Assembly: GCA_028821575.1 (NCBI GenBank)
Contig: JAPPFW010000028.1
Location: 1-64,000 of the forward strand
Origin: a bacterium
GTDB taxonomy: Bacteria; Actinomycetota; Acidimicrobiia; Spongiisociales; Spongiisociaceae
Direction: 5' to 3'
Length of the DNA: 64,000 bases
Made by a program: the position numbers and the translations under genes. Under the pieces are notes generated by a model, which was not told where the DNA came from, made no database searches, and saw only the letters and a list, made by a program, of their open reading frames with translations. Shown in pieces: positions 56,101-63,288 of the stretch. Numbering within the stretch: position 1 is the stretch's first letter; the number at the start of each line of letters is the position of its first letter.

Positions 56101-58863
56101 TGGATGTTCGACGAGCGGAGAGACCGCTCCGACGAATTGGCCCGCCGGTGGAACGAGCAGTACAACCGCTTCGTGGCACCGCGGTTCCCCCCCGAGTGGA
56201 TGGACAACCCGCCTGGGTTGTCCGAGGAGTTCCAACAGCTCGGCCTGTACGAGCACCAGGCGACCGCCGCCGCGCGGATAACACTGGGCGACGACTATTT
56301 GTTGGGTCATTGTGTGGGCGCCGGCAAGACCGTCGCTATGGCCACCGGCGTGATGCGGATGCGCCAGTTGGGGATCCGTTCCAAGCCGGTGATCGTCGTT
56401 CCCAACAGCGTCGTCACCCAGTTCGGCGTGGAGTTCATGAGGGCGTTCCCGTCGGCGAGCATCCTGATGCCGCCCAAGGGGGAATCCCCGAACGCGAAAG
56501 CCCGCCAAGCGTTCGCCGCTCAGTCCCTGTGGGGCGACTGGGACGCGGTCATCATCCCGCATTCGTTCTTCGCCCGCCTGCCTCTGCGGCCCGACACCCG
56601 CCATCGTCACCTCGAGGCCCGCCTCGACGAACTGCGGGGAGACCTGGAGCGGGAGAACGAACGGGTGGCCGCCATAAGCAAGCGCACCACCAGCGGGCAG
56701 CGCCGAGGGCAGCGGAGCGTCAAACAGATAGAGAAACAGATCGCCCGGGCCCGGGAACGGATGAGCAAACTGCTGGAAGCGGACACCGACACGGCGGTGT
56801 TCTGGGAGGACTTCGGCTTCGACTACCTGCTGATCGACGAGGCGCACGAGTTCAAGAACCTCGCTATCGAAAGCGCCAACCGCGAAGAACAGTTCGAGGG
56901 GTCGAAGCGGGCGGAGGACCTGCTGATGAAAGTCGAGGTGCTGCGGGAGCAACACCCGGGCCGCGGTGTCGTGACCCTCGCCACGGGCACACCCGTGAGC
57001 AACAAGGCCGCCGAGTTGTGGGTGATGAGCCGCTACCTCGCTCCCGACCTGCTCCGCGCGTCCGGGGTGTACTCCTACGACGCGTGGGCGGCGGCCTTCA
57101 CGAAACGCTCCACCCGTCTCGAACCCAGCCCGGTCGGTTACGGGTTCTCGCCCCGGACCCGCATCTCGGCGTATGTGAACGTTCCCGAACTGCGGGCGAT
57201 GATCGACTCCCGTGGGGACATACGCACCGCGGAGGACCTCGGCCTTAAACGTCCCGCGCTGGCCGGGGGGACCAAACAGGTGCTGTACTGTCCCCCGTCG
57301 CCGCTTCTCAACGGGTGGATGGATTCTTTGGCCGAGCGGGCAGGCCCTGGCGGCGACAACAAAGACGTTCTTATCGCTCTCATCACGTCGGCCCGGCGGG
57401 CCGCTGTCGATATGAGCCTGGTCGGGATCCCGGTCGACCCGAACCGGACGTCGAAACTGTTCAACGCCGCCGCCGACGTCGCTCGGCGCTACCACGACAC
57501 CAAGAGCACCAGCTACCCGGGATCCGACAAGCCAGGCGCCCTGCAGATGGTGTTCTGCGACCTCGGCACACCCAAGGGCGACGACCTCGGAGCCTACGGG
57601 ACGTTCGTGGCGGCACTCACCGACCGGGGGGTACCGCCCGAACGTATAGAACTCATCCACAACTACCCGAGCGCGAAAGACAAACACGACCTGTTCCGCC
57701 GATGCCGGGACGGGGACGTGTCGGTGCTGGTAGGGAGCACCCCGAAGATGGGCCAAGGCGTCAACGTCCAGGACCGGCTGCACACGCTGCACCACCTCAC
57801 CCTGCCCTGGAAACCGGCCGAGATCGAACAGCGGGAAGGTCGGATACTGCGGCCCGGCAACCTGAACCCCGAAGTCGAAGTCGTCTACCACGCCGCCGAA
57901 GGGTCGTCGGACGTGATGCAGCTCTGCATCCTCGAGAACAAGGATCGGTTCATCCGCCAGTTCATCGTCGGCACCGAAAGGGTCGTGGACGCCTGCGACA
58001 CCGACGAGAAGTCCGTCTCCTACGAGCAGATGATGGCATTCGCCACCGGCGACGCCCGAGCTCTGGAGATGTCCAAACTATCCGCCGACGTCGCCAACCT
58101 GGTCCGCTCCCGCAACGCGGTACGCACCGAGGCCAGAAGAGCGAGGGATATGCAAACGATCCTGGGCTACCGCCTCGACAGGCTCAAGAACGTCCGCGAG
58201 CAGCTATCCGGCTACAAGAAGACCTCACCCAAGGGCACCACCCGGACGTTGCGCGGGCGTCCCCTCGACCGCAAAGAAACCAACCAGGCGTACAGCATGG
58301 AAGCCTGGCGGGCCTGGAAGGCCTACACCTACGACAGCGAGCCGACCCCGGTCGCCACCGTCGGGGACGTACCCGTGTGGATGCTTCCCCGAGGCGGGGT
58401 GGTGTTTGTCGGGGTCGGCCCTGCGCGGGCCGAACTCAGCACATCGTTGACCTACAGTGACGTGTACAACGGCTTCTACGCTGCGACCGGGCAGGAAACC
58501 TACGGCAAAGTACCCGACCTGGACCGCCGAGTGCGGAACCTGATCCGACGCATACCCGAAACCCTCACAGACGTGGAACAGCGAATCCCCCAGACCGTCG
58601 ACGCGATCGCCGCCGCCACCGAAGCCGCCACCAAAACATGGCCACACCACACCAAACTGCTGGAACTGTCACAGAAACTGGACACGCTGCGCGCCGACAT
58701 CAACGAGAACCCGATCGAACGGGAACCTCCCCCCAACCCGGTACCGTCAAGGCTCATCGCCGACACGGTCGCCAACGGCGGGGACGTGCAAGAGATCCTC
58801 GAAGACGCGGGCCTCATGGAGGGGCCGCACCCTGCAAGCTCCCACCTCGGCCTATCCCTCTGA
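53101..58863 (+). CDS. Giant adenine methyltransferase-SNF2 helicase protein (DarB-like)
   Basis: 1,920 residues if translated from ATG 53101. The N-terminus MRGDGQLSLFDEF contains QLSLF, a canonical beta-clamp binding motif. A G/P/D-rich stretch of about 230 residues follows (overlapping 53150-53818; see there). Then an N6-adenine methyltransferase (motif I VLEPGCGPGVFFAAA, about 350; motif IV VGNVPFADV, about 414), a helicase with Walker A GHCVGAGKTVAMATG (about 1068), LLIDEAHEFKN (about 1244), LATGTPVSNKAAELW, and motif VI EIEQREGRILRPGN (about 1575). Such proteins occur in conjugative elements and phages (P1 DarB) and are thought to protect entering DNA. It is the last gene of the transfer operon. 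Confidence 0.85.
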   Translation: MRGDGQLSLFDEFGGDDGSANNSTDGGESSPLPVADAGLPETGRNSHDAVGTPGVGVGSGVVPADAGADTGPGPTLRPAGSDDERGGGGDHPGAAGADASPRGDHPGPGRGSNVPGMGTGQSRSGDAGVEPGVDGHSAVHGSDPPPEPGRDMDGDRNRASVSDPGPVGDRSGVPVGAGPRRRHPVRPGGAVDDAEHPGRADTGPTPAPDLGSGSPQSSGDVSRRPEVPAAEILPVTPLLADDYTPPSGQISRITANLAALEVLAAVETGSGVASHHQRQTLARWSGWGAVSQVFDRHHRLGKRFLPDIEAVMTPEEVNAARQSTLNAHYTSPLVAEAIWSLTDELRFAGGDVLEPGCGPGVFFAAAPADTDTPVRMTGVELDPTTARICAAAHPEQTVVPTAMQTYGGSGFAAAVGNVPFADVPIRDKLISDGALSLHNYCIAKSLAAIRPGGLLVAVTSRYTMDSANPSQRKQIARWGSFVGAVRLPGEAFASHSGTSVTTDIVVFQRRPERLALGDLPDGEIWWRTAEHTTADDSETVYRRNRWYDFNPDLVLGKAVAGGMYGADSVGVTSDAELSEAIPAMMSKLARRVQLPYQLPDPSEGADRTTVSAGPTFVPPTWAREGSIFATTDGGFVQIQAGIPRRYTRRLDRRDPELAKAPRAEQNADLARRKAAAVAQLAAMCDLRDVARDLVEAEQEGSPDIDTLRERLNEAYDTAVDAAGGPLIQRDEEGTMRRRLFGGFIEDPDCVFLMGLETEGPDGPQKGPAFYRPMTRPVTDPADVDSLQDAVIQSVGRLGRVDVEFMTSVTPNLDWTLDDLIEGELAYRDPALAGTGGADKRWIAGPVYLSGDVRAKLSEAQQAAETDERYTTNVTALESVVPEFVPASQISVNCGTTLLTPEEVTEMITDTLGNVRKLVVSYNERGGWGITGRAPTYDPRYHHEWGTDSMNAIRILDAAWTGRQPIVYMPHPNDPDRRVVDNEATVAAAEKVERWHDRLVEWMFDERRDRSDELARRWNEQYNRFVAPRFPPEWMDNPPGLSEEFQQLGLYEHQATAAARITLGDDYLLGHCVGAGKTVAMATGVMRMRQLGIRSKPVIVVPNSVVTQFGVEFMRAFPSASILMPPKGESPNAKARQAFAAQSLWGDWDAVIIPHSFFARLPLRPDTRHRHLEARLDELRGDLERENERVAAISKRTTSGQRRGQRSVKQIEKQIARARERMSKLLEADTDTAVFWEDFGFDYLLIDEAHEFKNLAIESANREEQFEGSKRAEDLLMKVEVLREQHPGRGVVTLATGTPVSNKAAELWVMSRYLAPDLLRASGVYSYDAWAAAFTKRSTRLEPSPVGYGFSPRTRISAYVNVPELRAMIDSRGDIRTAEDLGLKRPALAGGTKQVLYCPPSPLLNGWMDSLAERAGPGGDNKDVLIALITSARRAAVDMSLVGIPVDPNRTSKLFNAAADVARRYHDTKSTSYPGSDKPGALQMVFCDLGTPKGDDLGAYGTFVAALTDRGVPPERIELIHNYPSAKDKHDLFRRCRDGDVSVLVGSTPKMGQGVNVQDRLHTLHHLTLPWKPAEIEQREGRILRPGNLNPEVEVVYHAAEGSSDVMQLCILENKDRFIRQFIVGTERVVDACDTDEKSVSYEQMMAFATGDARALEMSKLSADVANLVRSRNAVRTEARRARDMQTILGYRLDRLKNVREQLSGYKKTSPKGTTRTLRGRPLDRKETNQAYSMEAWRAWKAYTYDSEPTPVATVGDVPVWMLPRGGVVFVGVGPARAELSTSLTYSDVYNGFYAATGQETYGKVPDLDRRVRNLIRRIPETLTDVEQRIPQTVDAIAAATEAATKTWPHHTKLLELSQKLDTLRADINENPIEREPPPNPVPSRLIADTVANGGDVQEILEDAGLMEGPHPASSHLGLSL
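53150..53818 (+). CDS. 222-residue protein nested in a second frame of the methyltransferase-helicase gene
   Basis: ATG 53150 has GGAGG seven bases upstream. The product (MVLRITPPTGEKVARCRWPT, then HYARQDQMMNAAEEEIIQAL, VWNPGWTDIVRFTAPIRRQN, DGTWTVIETERLSATLDQLA, DARKARETYP-like end, PLRSYPSPPY) has normal composition and strong third-position GC, so this is the real coding frame here. The helicase frame over the same bases is low-complexity and looks like a shadow until about 53790. The gene ends at TCA-CCC-CCC-TAC-TAG; one extra base in the C6 run, or a -1 slip, would join it to LLADDYTPPSG of the helicase. So it is either an overlapping gene or the true N-terminal domain of the giant protein. 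Family not recognised. Confidence 0.7.
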   Translation: MVLRITPPTGEKVARCRWPTPDFRKPAGTATMRWGRRAWEWAAAWCPLTLAQIPDPVQHYARQDQMMNAAEEEIIQALQGRTLPPGETIQDRAEEAMFREWVRVSPEVATPVWNPGWTDIVRFTAPIRRQNPDGTWTVIETERLSATLDQLATEAVFLWAQAPDDDTRYDLVAPSTMQSILDVQIPALHRHLIWDLAARKARETYPDDPRYRPLRSYPSPPY

Positions 58864-59108
58864 CCCGCCCCGGCCGCTTGAAATCCCGCTGGGGCATCCG
58901 CCTGTCTAGACCACGACGAGGTACACGGAGTCCGAACCTCTATCTCAACTACATAAGGCTGCGCGATTTCGTGGGATTCGGGCGTTCTGGTGCCGGTTCG
59001 GGGTTGGTCATGTCCATGGATGTGGTGTAAGAATGGGGGTTCCACGCCACCGGTCGGGAGGTCAGGGTTCTTCCGGATGGTGGTCTCTTATCGGTTATGA
59101 TAAGGCGG
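58864..59108. promoter_or_regulatory. Intergenic region with promoter for module E
   Basis: About 245 bases after the transfer operon. TATGAT at 59096-59101 lies seven bases before the ATG at 59109, the best -10 hexamer in this region and a leaderless arrangement. No terminator hairpin is clear after the helicase gene. Confidence 0.5.
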
Positions 59109-59810
59109 ATGAGTCGGATCAGCAGTCAGATCAGCCCGACGCTGCGGCGGGTGCTGTATTCGGCGGCGCGTCTGCAGTCTGTGGTCCCCGATGCTGTACT
59201 GGTGGGAGGGTCGGCCGCGGCGTTGCACGCCGGCCACCGTCACTCTCTCGACCACGACCATGTTCTGGTCGACCTCGTCGACCGCTACGAGACAGTACTG
59301 GAGGCGGTGGAGGCGACCGAGGGGTGGGCTACGTCGGTGCGCGCCTCTAAGGCGCCGTTCACGATCATGGGAAGCCTTTATGGGATCGAGGCCGGGCTCC
59401 GCCAGTTGCGGCGGCGCAGGCCGCTGGAAACCGTTGAGGTGTCCGTCGGTCCCAACGCCGTGGTCGTGGCGCCGACGGCGGCGGAGGCGCTGCGGGTGAA
59501 GGCATTCCTGGTGGTGCAGCGCAACATGGTGCGCGACTTCATAGACGTCGTCGCTCTTGTCGACCACATGGGCGCCGACGCGGCCGACGGCGCGTTGTCG
59601 GGCATCGACGACTATTACCTCGACCGCTCCAGAAGTCCGGGGTCGGTGCTGACGTCTCTGGTAGTCGCGCTGGCCGAGCCGTCGCCGCGCGACGCCGATG
59701 TAATGAACGAACTGTCCCGCTACAAGGGCCTCGACCCCCGCTGGCACCGCTGGTCCGACGTGGTGGAGGCGTGCCAGTCCCTGGCCCTGCGATTGAGCGG
59801 CGCCGCATGA
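59109..59810 (+). CDS. Nucleotidyltransferase toxin-like protein (module E)
   Basis: 233 residues from ATG 59109 (an ATG at 59097 is inside the promoter). AVLVGGSAAALHAGHRHSLD followed by HDHVLVDLVDRYETVLEAVE shows the GG-S nucleotidyltransferase loop. The D-x-D pair falls in SLDHDHV, somewhat altered. AAEALRVKAFLVVQRNMVRD and FIDVVALVDHMG match AbiEii-like folds. It has no SWIM tail. The stop overlaps the next ATG (ATGA), giving an order toxin-first, unlike modules A-D. Confidence 0.75.
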   Translation: MSRISSQISPTLRRVLYSAARLQSVVPDAVLVGGSAAALHAGHRHSLDHDHVLVDLVDRYETVLEAVEATEGWATSVRASKAPFTIMGSLYGIEAGLRQLRRRRPLETVEVSVGPNAVVVAPTAAEALRVKAFLVVQRNMVRDFIDVVALVDHMGADAADGALSGIDDYYLDRSRSPGSVLTSLVVALAEPSPRDADVMNELSRYKGLDPRWHRWSDVVEACQSLALRLSGAA

Positions 59811-60244
59811 GCGGCCTCTCGTTCCGCAATGTCGACGCCGAGCCGTCCGACGACGTGAGGACCTGGCCCTACGAGGCGCTCGTGACCGCGATCGACCGCG
59901 GACTGGTCCCCGACTGGCAGCCCGTCTTCGCGGAAATCCGGCGATCACCGTGGGGTACCGTGGCCCGCCGCGTCGAGCGCTTCCTCGGCTACCGCGACCC
60001 CGACGGAGCAAGCACACTCTTCGCGATGGCGATACGGCGCGCCCGCACCGAGACCAAGCGCGCCGACCGGGCAGAAGCAGCAGCCCGCGTCCGGGCCGCA
60101 CTAGCGTTCGCGGGAACCACGCAGGGGGAGTTCGCGGCGTCGGTGGGCACCAGCGCGTCCCGGCTCAGCACATACCTCAACGGCAAGGTCACCCCCTCGG
60201 CGGCGATGCTCATCCGCATCGAACGCACCGCAACCTCACGCTAG
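59807..60244 (+). CDS. XRE-family antitoxin-like regulator (module E)
   Basis: 145 residues. A helical N-terminal part (DDVRTWPYEALVTAIDRGLV, then WQPVFAEIRRSPWGTVARRV) and a C-terminal HTH (GTTQGEFAASVGTSASRLST, then YLNGKVTPSAAMLIRIERTA, about 99-138). Same architecture as HTH antitoxins coupled to nucleotidyltransferase toxins. Start chosen for the ATGA overlap with the toxin gene. Confidence 0.8.
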   Translation: MSGLSFRNVDAEPSDDVRTWPYEALVTAIDRGLVPDWQPVFAEIRRSPWGTVARRVERFLGYRDPDGASTLFAMAIRRARTETKRADRAEAAARVRAALAFAGTTQGEFAASVGTSASRLSTYLNGKVTPSAAMLIRIERTATSR

Positions 60245-60261
60245 CCAAGTCATGCACTGAC

Positions 60262-60652
60262 CCCCCAAGGAGTTGGAGTCGAAGCTCTGGCGGGCGGATG
60301 GCATCCCTTCGGGCGCAGATCGACTCGGCCGACTACAAGAACTACATCTTGTCGATCCTGTTTCTGAAGCGACTGTCGGATCGCTTCGATGAGGAAGTCG
60401 AGGCGGCGGTGTCGGCCGGGGTTCGCCGCCGGGTGGCGTTGACCGACCCGGACGAGCACGAGTTCTTCGTCCCCGAGGATGCCCGCTGGTCCACAGTCAG
60501 CGGGGCGGGGATGAACCTGGGGGGAGCGGATCAATGTGGCCGGGTTCGCCTTGGAGGAAGCCAACACGGCAAGAAGGGCGGGGAGTTCTACACCCCCTGC
60601 CCGGTGGTCCGGCTCATAGTCGAGTTGCCGACCAACGGGGATGTTGGCCGGT
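60262..60652 (+). pseudogene. Remnant of a type I restriction methylase gene (hsdM)
   Basis: Fragments of HsdM in order but in different frames: KELESKLWRA, QIDSADYKNYILSILFLKRL followed by SDRFDEEVE, DPDEHEFFVPEDARWST, INVAGFALEEANT (frame-shifted) and GKKGGEFYTPCPVVRLIVEL. The methyltransferase core (NPPF region) is deleted between ALEEANT and GKKGGEFYTP, and the S and R genes are gone. A relic of a type I system. Confidence 0.8.
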
Positions 60653-61472
60653 GAGGGAGCCGGGGGGATGGTTCCCACGTTCACTTCCCAATCGTTTGAC
60701 AGGGTCGGCGCCCAGCTATGCCCCTGCAACATCGCCACGGCTACGCCGCAGACCTTCACCGTGGCCTCCCGGTCGGCGACCTCGACCAACCCAAGGAGTC
60801 ACCGCGCACAGCAATACTGTGCGGGTGTGCGCTGCTACGCGGCCCCGATCCGCCAGGTTCGAGCCGCTGGGTTTCTTGAGGAGCTTTCGGACGCTGGTTC
60901 CTCACGTACACCTTTCTGTCTCGCTAGCCAGACGCGGACCATCCGGCGGTACTGGTCCGTCCCGTCAGGGCTGCTTCCCGCCCAAACCCCCCGTTCCAGA
61001 AGGTTCAGGCTGCCCCAGGTTCAACATGTCCGCTGCGACGAACACGAAGCGGTGTCTTTTCACCACCGCACGATTAGAAAAGCTCCTCGTGGCGCTCCCG
61101 GTCAGCAACCCAGAGAGCGTCGGCCGCGGATCCAGCCCTGCGAACCGGAGAGTCGATCGGCGCGACCTGCAAGGTCCGTTGCCATCTGGGGGCTTGACGC
61201 GATCGAGCACCTGCCATTGCCCCGCCGTCGTCTCCACGGATCCGACCTGTAAATCTCGTTACGTCAAACAAGGGCAACCCGCCCGAGTTTGCAGTCGCAG
61301 TAGCCCGGCGTAGCCGGTGGGAACTCCGCCCCGCTAACGTATCGGTGTCTCTCTTCCGGCCTCGGCAAGCAACTCTACGTGCAGGCGGCGATCAGAACTA
61401 CCCCCGAGGCGCCGACCGAACTCCTCAACGGGATCCTCGGACCAGTGTCCCGCTTGGGCAGTGTATCTAGGT
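60653..61472. other. Decayed or non-coding stretch
   Basis: About 820 bases. Open frames are rich in arginine, serine and proline and change character often. I found no consistent gene, hairpin or repeat. It probably contains the remains of genes that followed hsdM. Confidence 0.45.
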
Positions 61473-61701
61473 ATGGACAGTCAAGGACCCAGCCAGAATC
61501 GAGAGCGAGCGAACAAGACGCCGCAAGGCCGGCTGACACTACGCTTCAAGCTGGTCTACTCTACGCTCGTCACCCTAACCCTCCTGGTGCTAGCCTTGAA
61601 CGTGCTGTTGCCCTGGTTGGCGGCGACTCGTACCAGATCAGGGCTGCCGCCGAGGCATGTTCCACGACATACAAGATGGGCTTCGGCGCGACGTGGGACT
61701 G
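61473..61701 (+). pseudogene. Broken membrane protein gene
   Basis: ATG 61473 opens MDSQGPSQNRERANKTPQGR, then a hydrophobic helix (LVYSTLVTLTLLVLALNVLL). The frame then shifts near 61600 and continues as SYQIRAAAEACSTTYKMGFG and stops. The EACSTTYKMGFGA phrase is typical of a small actinobacterial membrane protein whose second helix (after GFGA) is missing here. TATCTA shortly upstream may be its promoter. Confidence 0.5.
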
Positions 61702-61786
61702 ATGACCTAACGACTGGCGTAGCACCCACTACAGAGGTGACGCCACACGCCCGCCGCGGGCCCCTGGGTGGGACCCGTTTGTGAAT

Positions 61787-62014
61787 CTAGGTCCGAGCGT
61801 CTCGGGCGTCGAGGACCAAGGTCGCGATGCATTTCTCGACGACCGGGGAACCGCCAATTGATATGCCGCGGAGGACCAGAAAGTAACCCGCGATCATGGC
61901 TACCAGTAACACGGCGATGCCGAGCCCACCATGAAGAGTCGCGGTGAGTTGCCTACCCTGCGAGGCGGCTGGTAGGGTCTCAGATATGATAACGGTACAG
62001 TGCCCCCCCCCCAC
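61787..62014 (-). CDS. Small membrane protein starting at a C10/G10 tract
   Basis: 75 residues if started at GTG 62014, whose next codons are the poly-G tract (GGG GGG GGG). Then TVIISETLPAASQGRQLTAT and a membrane helix (LGIAVLLVAMIAGYFLVLRG), ending EKCIATLVLDARDART. Changes in the tract length would move the frame. No other start codon is available. It diverges from the CpaB-like gene at 62044. Confidence 0.4.
   Translation of the reverse strand: MGGGHCTVIISETLPAASQGRQLTATLHGGLGIAVLLVAMIAGYFLVLRGISIGGSPVVEKCIATLVLDARDART
62003..62012. repeat. C10 homopolymer between two divergent genes
   Basis: Ten consecutive C, the longest homopolymer I noticed in the window. It overlaps the start of the minus-strand membrane ORF and lies 32 bases before the CpaB-like TTG start, so length changes could act on either gene. 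Confidence 0.8.
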
Positions 62015-62043
62015 TGGGTGGGCGGCGCCCGGAGGGTTGAGCC

Positions 62044-63288
62044 TTGTTCGCGGGGCGGACAGCCCGACTTGCCGCAGCAGGTGGCCTGGTTGTGGTGGCA
62101 GTCGTCCTTGTGCTCCTGTTCGGCCGGTCGACTCCCCCGCCCGTCGTCGGTGTGCTGTTCGCCACCGAGGTGTGGCTCCGCGGCAGTATTGCCGGCGTGG
62201 CTGTGGTCGACGTACCCGAGGGTCTCGCACCGTTGTTCATTACCCCGGACGGGATCGGTAATTCGGTAGCAGCCTTCGACATCCCGGCCAACACGTTCAT
62301 CACCCCGGGGATGCTGCGAGGTCCGGGTGCGAACTTGGACGACGAAGGCGGGTTGAGCACGATCCGGCTTCCTGCCGGGGTCGGGTTGTGGCCGATGCCC
62401 GGCCCAGCTCCGGGTGACGAGGCAGTTGTCGGCCAGGCCGGGGGAACCTGCGCGCTGGCGGTCACCGAGCTGCTGGAAGTCGACACCGAGGGCCAAAACG
62501 TCACCGTCGCGGTCACCCCTGGCATCGCCGGACGACTCATCGCCGCTGGGGACTTGACGATCTGGCCGCCAGCTGGGGGAACTTGGCCCGCCTGTCCTCC
62601 GTCGGAAGGTCCCCCGCCGATCCTGGACGCACCACCCGGCACCGCCCGGATTCGTCTCACCACCAACGCGGAGCGGTGGCCACTGCCCGGACCCGTCCCC
62701 GGCGACGACGCCGTCGTGGGACCGGCCGGGACGGCGTGCTCACTGGTCACCACCACCGTTCTCGACTCTGACGAAGTAGGGAACGTGACCGTCGCCCTCA
62801 CCCCCGAAACCGCGTCCCTTCTCGCGGCTAGAGGCGACCTGGCGGTGTGGCCGGTCGGCTCCGGGGTGTGGCCACCCTGCACGCCGACGATCCCGGAAGG
62901 AACCGCCCCGGTCCGTCTACCGGCCGACCCGCTGTACTGGCCCCCGCCCGGGCCCGCCGCAGGCGACCTGGCAGTGATCGGCCCGTCCGGTGTCGGCTGC
63001 GCACTGCTCGTGACGCATCTGCTCGGCACTGACGGACCGTCAGTAACGCTCGCCGTGACTCCGGACGTGGCCGCCCGCCTGATGGGCGAACCGGCTCTGG
63101 CGGTGTGGCCACCGACCACAGACGGTACATGGCCGTTCTGCGACTTCCTCGAACCCGACCCTGCCGGGCACGAAAGCGGCGGAGCCGAGGGTGGAGGCGC
63201 CGCCGCCGTCCCGACCAGCGCCAGGGAATGTGAGGAGCGCGGCGGGACGTGGAACCAGGACACCGTCGAATGTGAAGGGGTGGTATAG
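62044..63288 (+). CDS. CpaB/RcpC-like protein with three repeats
   Basis: 414 residues from TTG 62044 (GGAGGG site). A membrane helix (LAAAGGLVVVAVVLVLLFG, about 9-27) is followed by a SAF-like domain (FDIPANTFITPGMLRG, about 78-93), then three related repeats with the pattern WPxPGPxPGDxAVVGPxG, C-x-L-x-VT, VTVAxTPxxA and AVWPxxxxxWPPC. CpaB/RcpC proteins act in Tad (Flp) pilus assembly. The repeated C-terminal part is unusual. The gene is directly followed by a secretion-ATPase-like gene. Confidence 0.65.
   Translation: MFAGRTARLAAAGGLVVVAVVLVLLFGRSTPPPVVGVLFATEVWLRGSIAGVAVVDVPEGLAPLFITPDGIGNSVAAFDIPANTFITPGMLRGPGANLDDEGGLSTIRLPAGVGLWPMPGPAPGDEAVVGQAGGTCALAVTELLEVDTEGQNVTVAVTPGIAGRLIAAGDLTIWPPAGGTWPACPPSEGPPPILDAPPGTARIRLTTNAERWPLPGPVPGDDAVVGPAGTACSLVTTTVLDSDEVGNVTVALTPETASLLAARGDLAVWPVGSGVWPPCTPTIPEGTAPVRLPADPLYWPPPGPAAGDLAVIGPSGVGCALLVTHLLGTDGPSVTLAVTPDVAARLMGEPALAVWPPTTDGTWPFCDFLEPDPAGHESGGAEGGGAAAVPTSARECEERGGTWNQDTVECEGVV

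Noticed and set aside
55201-57891. 896-codon open frame antisense to the methyltransferase-helicase
   Set aside because: The plus strand carries all helicase motifs in order; the antisense product shows no motif and mirrors codon bias.
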